Below are positions 1 to 11,616 of a stretch of 64,000 nt of DNA, one piece after another (the first letter of the stretch is position 1; each line of letters starts with the position of its first letter). The DNA lies in the NCBI GenBank assembly GCA_014904985.1, contig MU129043.1:104104-168103 (forward strand). Reading direction: 5' to 3'. Below the pieces are notes generated by a model that was not told where the DNA came from, ran no database searches, and worked only from the letters and a program-made list of their open reading frames with translations. This stretch comes from Hydnum rufescens UP504 (Eukaryota > Basidiomycota > Agaricomycetes > Cantharellales > Hydnaceae). Position numbers and translations under genes: made by a program.

Positions 1-8
1 CAATCAAC

Positions 9-195
9 AATTTGCATCCCCTGCACTTAATATACATCTTGGAATAATGCCATGGTAACTGGCAGAAAGGTGGGGTTAAGGCGAAAATGATGAAAAGATA
101 TCGAGTCAAAGCTTCAAAACTGAAGGAGATATTCAATTAACAAGTCAGAATAGGGGAATATGGCTTAACCAAGGTATTCCTCTCTCCTACTGAAA
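9..195 (-). repeat. Inverted fragment of the TGTTGG LTR-like repeat
   Basis: This segment is the reverse complement of about 62010-62200 and of 47320-47510, for example the stretch reading GTTAAGGCGAAAATGATG. It belongs to the 1.36-1.38-kb TGTTGG...TTACA repeat found whole at 46456-47833. The following 198-522 segment belongs to the same repeat but runs in the forward direction. The copy is therefore either internally inverted or made of two abutting fragments. It is diverged and has no coding content. Confidence 0.7.
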
Positions 196-197
196 TC

Positions 198-522
198 TCT
201 CTCTTATTTCCCCCTCACCCTCAGTCTCTAAAGTCTTGAAGGACAGCTGTTGGCATCAGGGTGACTTCCAGAATACATCTAGTATTGTTCACGCTTTGGA
301 TAGGCCCTCAAGAGGAGAGCCATCAGTGTGATTTCTGAATTAAATCCTCCATTCATTCATTGTTAGAGCAAGCCCACCCTAGCAAGACAAATTCTCAACC
401 TCAAGGCCTTTCATTCAATTGGACCTTAACCTACGGATTGACTCTGTGGCCCTCTCCTTTCATCCTTGATTCAACAATCTTGGGCTGTGGCATAGTCTCT
501 TAGGAGATTCCTGTCAACAACA
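198..522 (+). repeat. 3' part of the TGTTGG LTR-like repeat (diverged copy)
   Basis: It aligns in direct orientation with 62205-62520 and 47525-47835. Shared blocks include TCAAGAGGAGAGCC and the terminal CAACA-type end. There is no target duplication at its edges, so it is a fragment. It lies next to a decayed minus-strand retroelement gene. Confidence 0.65.
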
Positions 523-529
523 TGTTGTG

Positions 530-1730
530 GGTTTCATGTCTTCAATCTGTTAAGATTTCCAAGTCCATTGCATAAAGGGGAACTTTTTGATGTCCTCAGA
601 TCAGCCAGGTGTCATGGAATTGTGTACCTGTCTTGAGCGCTGGGGTCTTTGGTAAATTGTGAGTGTGCCATCATATGGCTTAGGTCTCCTGGTTGACTGA
701 AATGCTCAAACATATTCATGGGCTTTGTACATCGCAGTTCAAGAAGCGGGTAGGGATTTGACCACCAATCAGCCCAGTCACAGGTATACTCAGATCCTCG
801 ACATGGTATGCCAAGATTGTCATAGCGCAGGTTCACATGTACATCGCAGGGGTTACCACTCAGTTGCAGTTGTGCAGACAATGCCAAGAACCCGGTGTTA
901 GACTTTTCAGCAGAGGGTAAGTGCACCTTCATCAAATCCTTTTCTCAAGTTTTAACAAGGTTTTCCAATGAGATGAAGAACTTGTTGCATTCCTGATCTT
1001 GTGTACTCGGCTCGCTTTTCTTACTCCCTGGATGAGTATCTATCGGTCCTTCAAGGATTGGGTGGCAGTACTGGCTTCGGCCTCTTGACTCATGTCTCCT
1101 GACATCCGAATGATGTGGGTTTCCTCGTTCATCTTTGGACTTGAATATGTGAGGATTTCAAGATCGACAGCACTCCGCCATGCTACAAGCAAAGGTAAGG
1201 CAACTGGGTTTTGATTGTTTGTCATTGAGGATGCTAATTCCAGTCTTGTCAGACGTGCTCTGGTCATTCTCGAGCCTCAAGGTGTGATTCCATTTAAACT
1301 TTGAGGCATCCGCATTACTGACATTGATCTTTCCTTTAAATTGCGTTGTTTCTTCAGTCCTTCAGCATCTTTTCGACCTCCAAGGCAACAAATTGAATAT
1401 CCTGGACATGAAATTCTCTCCTTTCGAGAATTGCAATGAGTCAATCTCTGTATCTGGATCCTTATAGGCATGACTCAATAGTCTGTGCTCATCTGGTTTG
1501 CTGCGTTCGACATTCTCAGATCTCGTGGAATTGATAGGCATCAAAGGAAACAATCCCAGCTTCAAAGGATTGGAAATCAAGGGTCTGCAACCTGGGTTGT
1601 AACTTGCTATAGAATGGATTCTTCTGTGGGTGGGTGTGTTCTTGTCATCCAAGACAATTCTCGTAGTCTTGTCAGTGAGCTCTGTGACATTAGGGAATGT
1701 ATGACCATCTTGAATAGACCCTTGTGTGAA
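530..1730 (-). other. Degraded downstream part of the Gag-protease element
   Basis: Only short minus-strand open stretches remain, the best at 612-935 with about 107 codons. Their composition resembles the neighbouring Gag-protease gene, but I recognise no domain. It is probably the decayed C-terminal coding part or 3' untranslated part of the same element. No conserved motif is visible, so this is position-based inference. Confidence 0.35.
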
Positions 1731-4597
1731 TCAAAGCCTCAATTTGCTCTCTTGAATGATATCATGGAGATAATAAGCTCGGTACAGGGCTTCATGGATT
1801 GCGGGCAGCTCTAAAGCTCGAATCAACAATCCTTTGGCATTGACATGAGGCCTCAGCTTTTTCAAGTTGAGCTCCCCCTCAGGAAGGAATTCAGGTGTGC
1901 TTTTCAGTGTGGCGGTGTCAATCAAAGTAGAAGGTTCATTTTTGATGCCTCGCTGTATTGCCTTGATGGAACAGACATTTCGGGGTGCGGACATGATAGG
2001 CAAAGTCACTCATACAGATCGTCCACAGTCACAATCACCATCTTGCCACAATTGTAAGTTCATTCCTATTCCGTGTGCATATTCAATTCTTGCTGAGTAC
2101 GAATATAACCAGGGCTGGCCCAAGATCATATCCTTTTGGCCAATGTTGTCCAATGTGATAAAGAAGTTGTGGGGGAGGGGAATTCCTCTGACTTGAACAG
2201 GAATGTTACAACATAATCCAACAAGATTAATGTTATGGCCTGAAACACCTTGTACAAGCCAGTCCTCTGTGGATGAGTCGATTGATAATTCAAGTTTCAT
2301 TTGGACTGACTGGACCATGATGTTGTCAGGGTTCGCCCCCAACTCCGGTCTACTCCGGTCAACTCCGGTCCTCGTCCGCCCACCTCCAGTCCGGTTCTCC
2401 ACTTATTTCCCTCGCCCAAGTCCACTTTGCTTCCGGCTTGATTCCGGTTTGACTCCGGTCCAACCCTATCTTGGTTTCATTTCCTTTTCATTTCCCTTTC
2501 ATTTCCCATTGCTTCCGGTTCACCCCCTGGCCGAGTTCCTGTTCCTGTTCCTGTTCCTGTCCCCCTTGTAACCACCTCCAGTTTAGCGATCACTCCCCGT
2601 AGTATAGTCATCATGTATAAGTAGTCCGAGAGCGAAGTCCAGAGACCCCAGCTTTGGTCTCTCAGGATTTCCGCTGTTACTCTGGACTACAGGTCAGCCT
2701 TCATGTATCCCGTATTCGTATTACATAATCTCAGGATTTCCGCTGTTACTCTGGACTACAGGTCTGAGTATTTTCCAGTTGACTCCGCGAGCTTAAGGAC
2801 CGCTGTGCTCGTTTCCGCCTAGTCCCTTCCAGGCTGCTGGATTGCCTCTCCGTCCCCTCCTATCTTCGTTATCTCATTCCTGCCCGGATTCTCTTGGACT
2901 TAGCCGGACTTACACCGGACTTAGCTGGAATTATCTGTGTTTATATTTGTTTGGTGCTCTCGTCGCAGCGTGGCCCTGACAGATGTTCAATTCGCTGCCA
3001 TTGTCAATGAGCATTGTACATGGGTGGTCAAATATTGTGCCCTGGATTCTGGCTGTCACCATTGCAAGAAAAGATGGGTGAAGGGAATAGTCAGTCTCCC
3101 TAATATTGAACTGCGGCTTGTGTTCATCCTCGAAGTCACGCATGTAGAATTTGTTGGCTTGACCATCGGAATTAAATTTGGAAGGAGTATCATCCACAGG
3201 ACTATCTTCGTCACTGGTTTCATCATCTGAGTCAACTAGAGGTGCATTGACACCAAGATTGCCTTTTGGGGGTCAATAGATTAAAGGGCACCTCTGAGGT
3301 CACGTCTTCATTTCCAAGGGATTGATTCCATACTCGGCTGAGCTAATTGAAAGCTCAATGCTCTTCATCTGCATGGCCTCACAACTAATGGGGACTCGCT
3401 GTGTCTTTGTTGCAATTTGTAGTCTCTTGCCTAACTTGAAGGAAGATCTGAGGATATCACCAAGTCTAACAGGGACTTCCTGGCTCATAAGGGACTTGAA
3501 TAGGGCCTTGACATTCACACTCTCTTGAAGTTCACTGGCAAAATGATAGGCTGGGACGCTCTTGTCTTGATTTGGCCATTCTTGTCATGGATGATCACAT
3601 CGTCTAATGTAACTTTGGCTTTGTCCCTAGGTGTCATGGGGTGTGTCTCTGTAACAGCTGGCCTGTGGACTCATGGGTGATCTGCCATTCCATCACACAT
3701 TTCAACATCTTCATTAGGCAGGATGGCAGTGGAAGGTTCAGGAGGATGAGTTTCTCACTTCAGAATAGTAGGAGGCTTGTTCACATGGCTCTCAGACTCT
3801 TGTTTGCTAATGGGGTGTTGAGGCAGCTCAATATATGCACATTTAGGACATTCCACCTTCTTTGGCCTTGGCTCTTCCTTGTCATCAGACTGGGGTTGCT
3901 TCTGGCCACGTATCTGCTCATGACTAGCAGGAAAGACTTTGTAGTTATACTCTCCAAAGGTAGCAAACTCTTGATTCAAGAGATTGAAGTTGCATAAGTG
4001 TTCCATCTCAATGTTAGAGGCATTGACAAGTTGGTCTCATAGGACTCACGCAACTCTGCCATCATTGATGTCACCTCGCGGAAGATCAGATCCATCAGCC
4101 TGTATGAGTCAGCCTTCACTTGACCACCTCAAGACTTTCTTTGCAACAAAGGCTTTTGTTTCAGGGCAATCCTTGAGTAAGTGACCTTGTTCTCCACACA
4201 TAAAGCATGTAATTGATGAAGTAGAAAGGTTTACAGGATGAGTTCCAACTGTATCAGCTTGCAAATGGCCTAGCACAATGGTCAAACGTCTGATCTTTTC
4301 AGCAAGATCATCAATATTTGATTTGACAAGATTGCGAGTGTCCTGGGGCTTCAGCTCCAGGGCAATGATTGTAGGTTTGTCTTTGCTAGGCTTGGCCTCA
4401 TGTTTAACCCAGTATCTCTTGAATCCAGTGTGCCTTGCATCTTGATTGGTATTGGAATCGATTGAAGAAAACTCATCTGAGTCAGAGGAATCCGTTGTGG
4501 CCTCATTGTCATGTAATCCATATTGTCCGTCATCATCCAGGACTTGGTACAAGTCTCGTTTGAGGCGTAACTTGATGGTTTGAATCACCTCTGGCAT
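1731..4597 (-). pseudogene. Decayed retroelement Gag with zinc knuckle and retropepsin
   Basis: This is a minus-strand remnant of a Ty3/Gypsy-type Gag-aspartic protease gene. Reading from 4597 downward it shows a charged N-terminal part. A CCHC zinc knuckle (CFMCGEQGHLLKDC, 4166-4207) would bind nucleic acid. A linker follows, then a retropepsin with active-site LIDNGSEL near 3015 and the C-terminal motif ILGQPW near 2115. The protease is cut between these motifs by a solo LTR (2324-2981). Deleting the LTR and one copy of its duplication makes the two halves join in frame. Many stops and frameshifts interrupt the rest. I see no reverse transcriptase. Gag-protease genes without RT are familiar in basidiomycete genomes, but truncation of a full element is equally possible. 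Confidence 0.75.
2324..2981 (+). mobile_element. Solo LTR of the chromovirus family, 5-bp TSD GATGT
   Basis: The repeat starts TGTCAGGG and ends CCCTGACA, the same ends and interior as the chromovirus LTRs at 53920 and 60636. GATGT flanks it at 2319-2323 and 2982-2986. Inside are a GTTCCT run (about 2535-2560) and two copies of a 33-bp block starting CTCAGGATTTCCGC, at 2661 and 2730. No internal region remains, so LTR-LTR recombination has left a solo LTR. It interrupts the retropepsin gene on the opposite strand. Confidence 0.93.
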
Positions 4598-4614
4598 AGG
4601 TGGGGGACAGGCAA

Positions 4615-4795
4615 TGTTAGTGGTGTCTGGAGCCCCTTAGGCCACTCAGCAGACTTACAGGTAGAGCCATAGCTCTTGGCTTCTTTCTCTCTTCTTTTTC
4701 TCTTTTCTACTTCTTATTCAAACCCAGTGGAAAGCTTCTCCACTGGAGTTTGGTGCTGCCCTGGCTTATAGCTAGATTCGTCTCTTATTATTACA
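4615..4795 (+). repeat. LTR of Gypsy-B, copy 1
   Basis: It runs from TGTTAGTGG to TTACA, is 181 bp long and pairs with the 179-bp copy at 33451-33629. It contains a hairpin at 4725-4745 (CAGTGGA stem, 7-nt loop, TCCACTG) followed by GAGTTTGGTGCTGCC, both conserved in the other copy. Gag-like coding remains follow on the + strand. The exact 3' end is inferred from the TG...CA rule and from where the two copies stop matching. Confidence 0.6.
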
Positions 4796-5036
4796 TAATC
4801 AGCCTAGTAACAGCCAGCCATGGCAAAGCCCGAATGTATCTTTTCTACCATCATCAACTGTCCGTCTCACAGAGTCGTGGACCTGTTGATTACGCACTAC
4901 ACACTGTGCGACTCCCAGCTTTATGACTAAACCTTCTTACTTTGCCCTAGTGGGCATAGAAACCCTAACCCTCCAGTAACTGTTAGCCTGTCGGGCTAGA
5001 CGGAATGGTCTCAGTCCCACAGACTGGACTAATGCA

Positions 5037-7785
5037 TTGGAACTGGAACCTCCTCCATCCTCCAGTCCCTCCCCACTCCTTAATTCAGATACTACTGAAT
5101 TAACACTGGTGGAGTGTGTAAGAACTCCATTGGCAGGTCCCTACAGGACTGCCCATGGCTTGAACTCGGCACCCTCATCCTCCCTCTGCACACCCCTGGA
5201 TGCAAATATTCATGACTTGAATGTTGGCAAGAGCATCTCTAGATCCTCGACAGCTCAACCTCTAACCTCCTCATCTACTTATGGGAATTGGCTGTCTAAC
5301 CCCCTGCCTTGCAGGGTGGATACCTCAAGAAGGGTGGCCACTCCCCTTAAAAATTATGGTGACCCTAGTCTCATAAGGATCACCAATGACTCACACTCGT
5401 CTCATCCTAGACCTTATGACGTTCTTGCGGATGCAAACATAGCTCTTCCATCCTTCAAGGATCAGTCTCCTAGAACTTCTGTTTCCAGACGAGTCCACAA
5501 GCCACTTGTTGACAGAACTCTTAGCCCCCTCTCAAACAGGGTGGATACCTCAAGAAGGGTGGTCACTCCCCTAAATTTGTGTCATAGACCAGGTTCACCT
5601 CGTACTCAGCCACCCAACACCTCTGTGGCTAGACAATTTAATGTACATCCGGACATGCAACCCTCGAGCCACCACCAAGTTCATTCTGGCTATAATAATG
5701 ACTTGTGTCCTGTTCCCTCTATGATGTCCAGCTACTGGTCAAACGAGGCCTCGAGAACCATCCACCATAGCTGTGATCCGGGGACGCAGAAACTATCCTC
5801 CCCACCTTATAAAGCTATTTGGGCCTCACTCCATCAAAGCAATAAGTTTGACTTCCGTAGAGCCGCGAATATCATCTCCACATGGCTGGACTGGCTGATC
5901 TACAATCTGGATGTGGACTCAAGGTACTTCCTTAACCAAGTTACCTCTAATTTCCCAAAGGATCGTTAAACTATACATTGGATTCTACACTGGCATATGC
6001 GATACTACACTGTGGGGATGTACTGCAAGAGGTGGTACAGGAAACCACGCTGTTTCAGGGACTGACATGTACCCCATACAACTTCAGTCTGAGCAACTAT
6101 GAACGTGCCCACCTCCTCAATGGAACCCAATCTCTGAGTTCACTCCAATATACAGTCGCTCAAGCGCAACAACACCTGAGGAGTACCTCTGACAGGTTAG
6201 TTTCCTGCTTGAACGAGCCCAAATGTCAAGCTCTGTCCAGGATTATAGTATCATCTGCACGCTGCAGCCCATCAAGCCCGGCCATAGCCAGGAAGAACGA
6301 GTGTCATCGTGATACACTGTCAAATGTGATGTCCAGGACCCTAATCCCTGAACCCAAATTAATGCAGCCTCCCCTTCGATCGAATGGAGCCCTGGAGCCT
6401 TGGTGCAAGCCAGACCTACACCAGCGGAGCACATCCCAGATCTCAAGTCGTACGAACGCCCGGAATACGGTAGTCCAGGACTATTCTAATACCGGCGAGG
6501 TTGGATCTAAAAGGAAATCCGGACTTGGATCTAGCATTGAGTCTATCGCCCAAAACATCTCTGAGTCTCCTTCTTGCCGAATCGAAGGTCTGTGATCGAA
6601 CGAAACTATGGGGCTTCCATACAATGCAATGAGTCTAGATGGACTTGAACGAGAGCTGTTCAGGCCATCAGTACCTCCCTATGAAATTGGCAAAAGACTA
6701 GAACACAGGTCGAGGACAAGACCTTACTCACCACACTCGAGCCTCATCATAAGACCGAACGAACAACGAACTCAAGAATCCGCCCAGAGTGTGGCCATTA
6801 CGCACCTACAATGGAAAATAGATTCATTCCTGTGGAGTGAAACCCTAAACCCCGGGCCATTTGGGTATCCGCAGCCACCACAGGTTGGAGCTTGCGATAA
6901 CCAAGTGGATAGACTGGAGTCGTCCATAATCCCCACCCGAGTTAGGTGTTTTATCGAACCCAAATGGAAGAGGGACGTAACAAGTTTTAATCAGGAATTC
7001 AACCTTGAATTTGGGGCTAAGGATGATAAACGCAACGCAAGGCCTGTAGATTCACGCTTTCAAGTATCGTCCCGGCCATTGAGTGGTGCTGAAAATCCTG
7101 CATATGAGGGATGGATTGTAATTACAAGCACTATCATTGTTGGAAAGCACGAACTCTCATTGTGAGACTATCCTACGCGAGCAAACTGGAGCAACGACAT
7201 AATGCCACCATTTTCACAAGCAAAATTGCCCCGGGAGTGTAGTCCCCAACTCGTGGATTGTATGGCTGCGTGGAGTATCAAGATCAGCCAGAAAGGGGTC
7301 CTAGACCTTAATGAGGAGTCTCAAACATACAAGGGGAACAGATCAACTGAAGAAGAGCCCTCACATCCCCGATCTATGAAAGGCAGCCGCAATGAGCGTC
7401 TTTTCAAGCCCAGGTTGTCCAGAGTTACTAAGAGTCATAAACAGAGCCAGATTCTATGCCTGAGTGCGATGTCGGACGTACCATACGAGTCTTTGCTTAA
7501 TTATGAGGCAACATCCCTGCCGTACTCCAATGGCCCTGAGTCCATGCGAATACAAGAGGATGTACTGAACGGGTCTAGTTGGCCTGACGATGGAAGGCTG
7601 CCTCCAAACCGCTACCGACAGCCAAATCAGGGTGACGTTGTGCGACCAGCCCCATGAGTGGGCATATCTCCATCTAACAGACTCCAAATCTCCGCTCGAA
7701 TAAGCGTACGAGGTGTAATGGGGTCCAAACAAGAGTATGGGTTTAAGGACAGTGTCAAGCACCGCAAACAGACTATTGAAACTAC
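5037..7785 (+). pseudogene. Decayed Gypsy-B Gag-like polyprotein, copy 1
   Basis: Coding remains run 5037-5969 in one frame and then, after a frame change near 5970, 5978-7785 in a second frame broken only by TGA codons near 6595, 7165 and 7657. The protein is rich in Ser and Pro. It repeats the motif RVDTSRRV.TPL twice (about 5320 and 5545), which also appears in the 33-39 kb copy near 34620. The segment starting at 5978 (AILHCGDVLQEVV) matches LTLLHCGQIVQDAV at about 35210. I see no capsid or protease here because the copy stops at a dispersed repeat at 7786. The start codon is not defined. Assignment to a Gag N-terminal region rests on the second copy, where capsid, zinc knuckle and protease follow. 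Confidence 0.55.
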
Positions 7786-7973
7786 AGGCTGGTCAGACAC
7801 TCTTGGGGGCCTTAAAAGGTATGTCATTTTGATATCTGTATAGTGCCTGATAGGCTTGTATTATGTTTGATATCAAAAAGTGATCAAAAGAGTATTTGAT
7901 AGCAAAAGAGTCGGGTTTTGAGCTCAAGTTGAGCTCAATTTGAGATCAATTCTGGAACTTGTAGAATTCTGCA
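7786..7973 (+). repeat. 188-bp dispersed repeat R188, copy 1
   Basis: It is nearly identical to 43085-43282, including the run GGTATGTCATTTTGATATC, but shorter because the other copy has extra TTTGAGATCAA repeats. It directly abuts truncated Gypsy-B coding sequence on its left. There is no coding content. It could be a MITE or LTR end. Confidence 0.8.
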
Positions 7974-8316
7974 CTGGCCAACCTGTCAATTACCTAAATA
8001 AGAAATTATGTAATCCACCCAAAAAAGTGGTGCAATGATAGTATTATGTAATATTAAATTACATAATTTGTTGATGATATAATTAAATATATTATATAAT
8101 ACATATTATATAATACATATTATATAATACATATTGTATAATACATATTACCTAATATATATAATTACCTAATTAATTACACAATCCAGGTTGCATAACC
8201 ACACCAGTGCCAACAAGAGGGGGCACCCCTGCCCCAGACCAACTAGAGGGGTGGGCAGGGGTTAGGGGGACCCACCAGAGGGGATGGGGGCTCCTGGGTG
8301 TGCACTTGGGGGGAGC
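7974..8316. other. AT-rich spacer with a short tandem repeat
   Basis: No gene is visible. About 8085-8160 is a tandem of a 14-bp AT unit (ATACATATTATATA), and the flanks are also A/T-rich. From about 8215 the sequence becomes G/C-rich with runs of G. The right edge touches the 3' splice site of the hairpin-intron unit at 8317. Confidence 0.6.
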
Positions 8317-8461
8317 CTATAATGGGGGGTCGACAGGTCAGTAAAAAAAACCAATAGTAGTGCAAAAAGAGCAGCCAGAGGCTGCCCCTTTTGCACTAGA
8401 GTAGCTAAGACTATAATTACATACCTTAACACCACACCCCAGTCTATACTGGGGTGTGGTG
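8317..8461 (-). other. Solitary hairpin-intron unit (related to the 13-17 kb array)
   Basis: On the minus strand this reads as exon end, hairpin P2 (8430-8461), then an intron-like piece of 108 nt (8424 down to 8317). The 5' site is AAG/GTATGT, the branch-like TACTGAC is at 8337-8343 and the 3' site is TTATAG. Hairpin P1 (8359-8397, arms AGTGCAAAAAGAG...TTTTGCACT) lies between 5' site and branch. This is the same order as in the main array. Two GGCAATTGCC sites lie 60-110 bp upstream in the sense direction. It looks like a diverged first unit of a second element copy. Confidence 0.6.
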
Positions 8462-8518
8462 GCTTGTCCTGGGCCTTGGTAGATGGAGGTGGTGGTGTCG
8501 CGCAACAGAAACAATTTT

Positions 8519-8569
8519 CCGGCAATTGCCAGTAAATTGAACCCGGGACTCAACGCCGGCAATTGCCCA
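8519..8569 (-). promoter_or_regulatory. Pair of GGCAATTGCC palindromes upstream of the solitary unit
   Basis: CCGGCAATTGCCAG (8519-8532) and CCGGCAATTGCCCA (8556-8569) recur at the same relative position as the sites at 15192 and 15802, just upstream of the first unit of each array arm. A palindromic motif conserved in place suggests a dimeric protein-binding site or core promoter element. No binding family is identified. Confidence 0.4.
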
Positions 8570-9084
8570 GTTTCAAAGGCAACCCACCTGCTGCTATGAA
8601 AAAGCCTAAATGCGGTAACTAGATAGACCAATATAAAAGGGTAGATTAGATAATACTCCATAATAATTTTGGATCATATCCCATTACATAATACAGTGAT
8701 TCCTATTAAAAAAAGCCTAAATGCGGAAATTGGATGAGGTACATCCAACTAACCATTGAGTGGATCATTCTGAAATTTGGCACATAATTAGATACTATGT
8801 CTATGCAAATCATATCAAAATTTCAGCCATATTAGTGCAGGGGTTATGGAGATATCAGGCAAACAAGTCTGAACATTGAAAATTCATTTCCTCCCCTTTC
8901 AGAATAGCTAGAGACTTGAAAATTTGCAAAAAGCCAGACAATATAATGTACTAATCATGTGCCAAATACCAGCCCAATCCACACACTTTAAGGGAATGAA
9001 CTGGACAATAGGTACCAGAAGCACTGGAAAGTGCTGAAATGTAAGGAGGCCAAGGATCATTCTGAAATTTTGCACATGATTATA
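8570..9084. other. Non-coding spacer with a direct repeat
   Basis: No gene is visible. A stretch of roughly 135 bp at 8756-8890 (GGATCATTCTGAAATTTG) is repeated diverged at 9051-9190, about 295 bp later. The motif AGCCTAAATGCGG occurs twice (about 8603 and 8713). The region leads into the large palindrome. Confidence 0.55.
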
Positions 9085-11057
9085 TACTGTTTAGGCAAAG
9101 AACATATCAAAATTTCAGCCAGATCCATGCAGTAATTACAGAGATATAAGGGAAACAAGTTTAAACATTGAAAACCAATTTACTCTCCCCACAGCAAAGG
9201 TATGGACTTGAAATTTGACATGGGGTATAATAATATAATCAAATAAACATGTGCCAAGAATCAGCTTATCCTGTTTACTTCTAGATATTCAACTCCCTTT
9301 TCAGGCAAAAAGAGAACAACAAGCTACCATGAATGCTGAACACTTTAAATTACACCCAAATTAGGTGGAATGGGCCTATAATATTATAGCCCTCACTATA
9401 TCCAAAAATGGAATGAATTGGATGTGTGGAAGTGGCTGAAATTGAGGGGGAGGGGGAGAAAGATCAAAAGTGCATTACATAGGATGTAGAGCAGGGGTGG
9501 CTCTGATATTACACCACTGAGTTAGTACATATATGGGAGTGCACATGCCAGATATCAGCCAAACTGGGCTCCATTTAGGCAGTGCTTCACAGGCCTCCCC
9601 CTAAACAACAATTTCCTCCCCAGAGCCCTCCATCCATGCAATTGCCTTGAAAATGCACACTTAGGTCATCCAAACACATCTATAGCATCCCTCAAAATTT
9701 CAGACTCATGACTCCAGTGTCAGAGTCTCCATAATATTTTCAAGTTTCACTGAGATAATCCCTGCAGTTGGGACATTTCCAGAACTCCAATCACTCTGAT
9801 TTTTTGTAGGCCACACCTTCTCACTATTTGAGGCTCAGCCCCAAAATTTCAGCCCATTCTGAGGACTTTTGACATCTGTCACATGACCAAGATCCTCCCC
9901 TCCCCCTGCTTCACTCAATCATCCAGTTTGTATGGAATTTGTTGCCATCTGTAGTAGTAGTATGTGACAGTGTTTGATTCAAATTTCAAGAGATTCCATT
10001 CAATATTCAGTGAGTTATTCAAGAAACATTCAAGATCAATTCAATTTGGGGGTCAGAACAGTGGCATTTCCACTAAATACCACTGTTCTGACCCCAAATT
10101 GAATTGATCTAGAATGTTTCTTGAATAACTCAATCAATATTGCATGGAATCTCCTGAAATTTGAATCATGCACTGTCACACACTACTACTACAGATGGAA
10201 ACAAAGTCCACACAAATTGGATCACTGAGTGAAGCAGGGGGAGGAGAAGATCTTGGTCATGTGACAGATGTCAAAAGTCCTCAGAATGGGCTGAAAATTT
10301 GGGGCTGAGCCTCAAATAGTGAGCAGGTGTGGCCTACAAAAAATCAGAGTGATTGGAGCTTTAGAAGTGTCCCAACTGGAGGGTGTATTTCAGTGAAACT
10401 TGAAATATTATGGAGACTCTGACAATGGAGTCATAAATTTGAAATTTTGAGGGATGTTATAGATGTGTTTCAATGATCTAAGTGTGCATTTTCAGGGCAA
10501 TTACATGGATGGAAGGCTCTGGGGAGGAAATTGTTGTTTAAGGGGGAGGCCTGTGGAGCACTGCCTAAATGGAGTCCAGTTGGGCTGATATCTGGCATGT
10601 ACACTCCCCATATATGTATTAACTCAGTGGTGAAATATCAGAGCCACCTCTGCTCTACATCATATGTAATTCACTTTTGATCTTCCTCCCCCTCCCCCTT
10701 AATTTTAGCCACTTCCACACATCCAATTCATTCCATTTTCAGATATAATCAGGGTTATAATATTATAAGCCTATTCCACCTAGTTTAGGTCTATTTTGAA
10801 GTGTTTAACATTCATGGTAGCTTGTTGTTCTCTTTTTGCCTGAAAAGGGAGTTGAATACCTAGAAGTAAACAGAATAAGCTGATTCTTGGCACATGTTTA
10901 GTTAATTATGTGGTCATACCCCATGTCAAATTTTAAGCCCATACCTTGTCTGTGGGGGGGAGTAAATTGATTTTCATTGTTTAAACTTATTGTCCTTATA
11001 GCTCTGTAATTAATGAATGGATCTGGCTGAAATTTTGATATCTTTTTCACCTAAGTA
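9085..11057. repeat. 2-kb giant palindrome
   Basis: Two arms of about 980 bp face each other around a 15-nt loop at 10065-10079. The inner stem is GGTCAGAACAGTGG (10051-10064) against CCACTGTTCTGACC (10080-10093). Matching pairs continue outward, for example CAAGTTTAAACATTG near 9155 with CAATG-type partner sequence near 10975. Arms differ by scattered substitutions and small indels. CpG is almost absent. No ORF or transposase is visible inside. Confidence 0.85.
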
Positions 11058-11063
11058 ATCAGC

Positions 11064-11275
11064 CCTGGCCGTAAGATTATATGCTAAAAACCCACAAAGC
11101 TCCTGTAATAATTCATGCCAGCTTCATGGGATAGCATATGATTACTAATACAGCCCTGGTCGTCAGATTGCATGCTAAAACCCCACAAAGCCTGTTGTAG
11201 CATTTGATTACTAATATTCATTATTATTATTATTACTTATTTATTTATTTATTTATTATTTATTTATTTATTTAT
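11064..11275. repeat. Tandem duplication followed by an ATT/ATTT microsatellite
   Basis: A block starting CAGCCCTGG(T/C)CGT is present at 11064 and again at about 11152. It is followed at 11218-11275 by runs of TTATTATT and ATTTATTT. Nothing is coding. Confidence 0.65.
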
Positions 11276-11308
11276 CACTATCTATATTATTTACATACAT
11301 CCACAGTA

Positions 11309-11614
11309 GCACAGAAAGAGTAGCCACAGCTACTCCTTCTGTGCAAGTGTATCTACAACAATAAAAAAGACCTTACCTTACACCAGTAAGGCAGGTGTGG
11401 TGCACGGGCTTCCTGTGTTTTCATTTTGTCTGTTTCGCGGGTTGTTATTCCCAGGCATCGTATTTTGTTCGGTGGACCTTCGGTTCATGGTTCACGTGAG
11501 TTTCAAGTCGGGAGGGGGATTGTCACTGGTTCTGGGCTCGGATAACAAAGCCTTAGTGAAAAAAGAAAAAGAAAAAAAGTACTTACCTTTAAATCACCAC
11601 ACACCCACTAAGGC
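11309..11614 (-). other. Two degenerate hairpin-intron units, the second truncated
   Basis: The first has hairpin P1 at 11309-11344 (GCACAGAAAGAGTAG...CTACTCCTTCTGTGC) and a minus-strand 5' site TAAG/GTAAGG at 11377/11376. The second has a 5' site AAAG/GTAAGT at 11587/11586 and only the left half of a P2 hairpin (ACCACACACCC from about 11597). That half-hairpin is cut off by the repeat that starts at 11617. Same family as the 13-17 kb array. Confidence 0.55.
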
Positions 11615-11616
11615 AG

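Noticed and set aside
2203..2571. 122-codon + strand open frame
   Set aside because: It runs from decayed antisense retropepsin into the solo LTR; a by-product of LTR composition.
8262..8525. 87-codon minus-strand protein
   Set aside because: It reads through the hairpin-intron unit; the apparent hydrophobic stretch is the intron translated.
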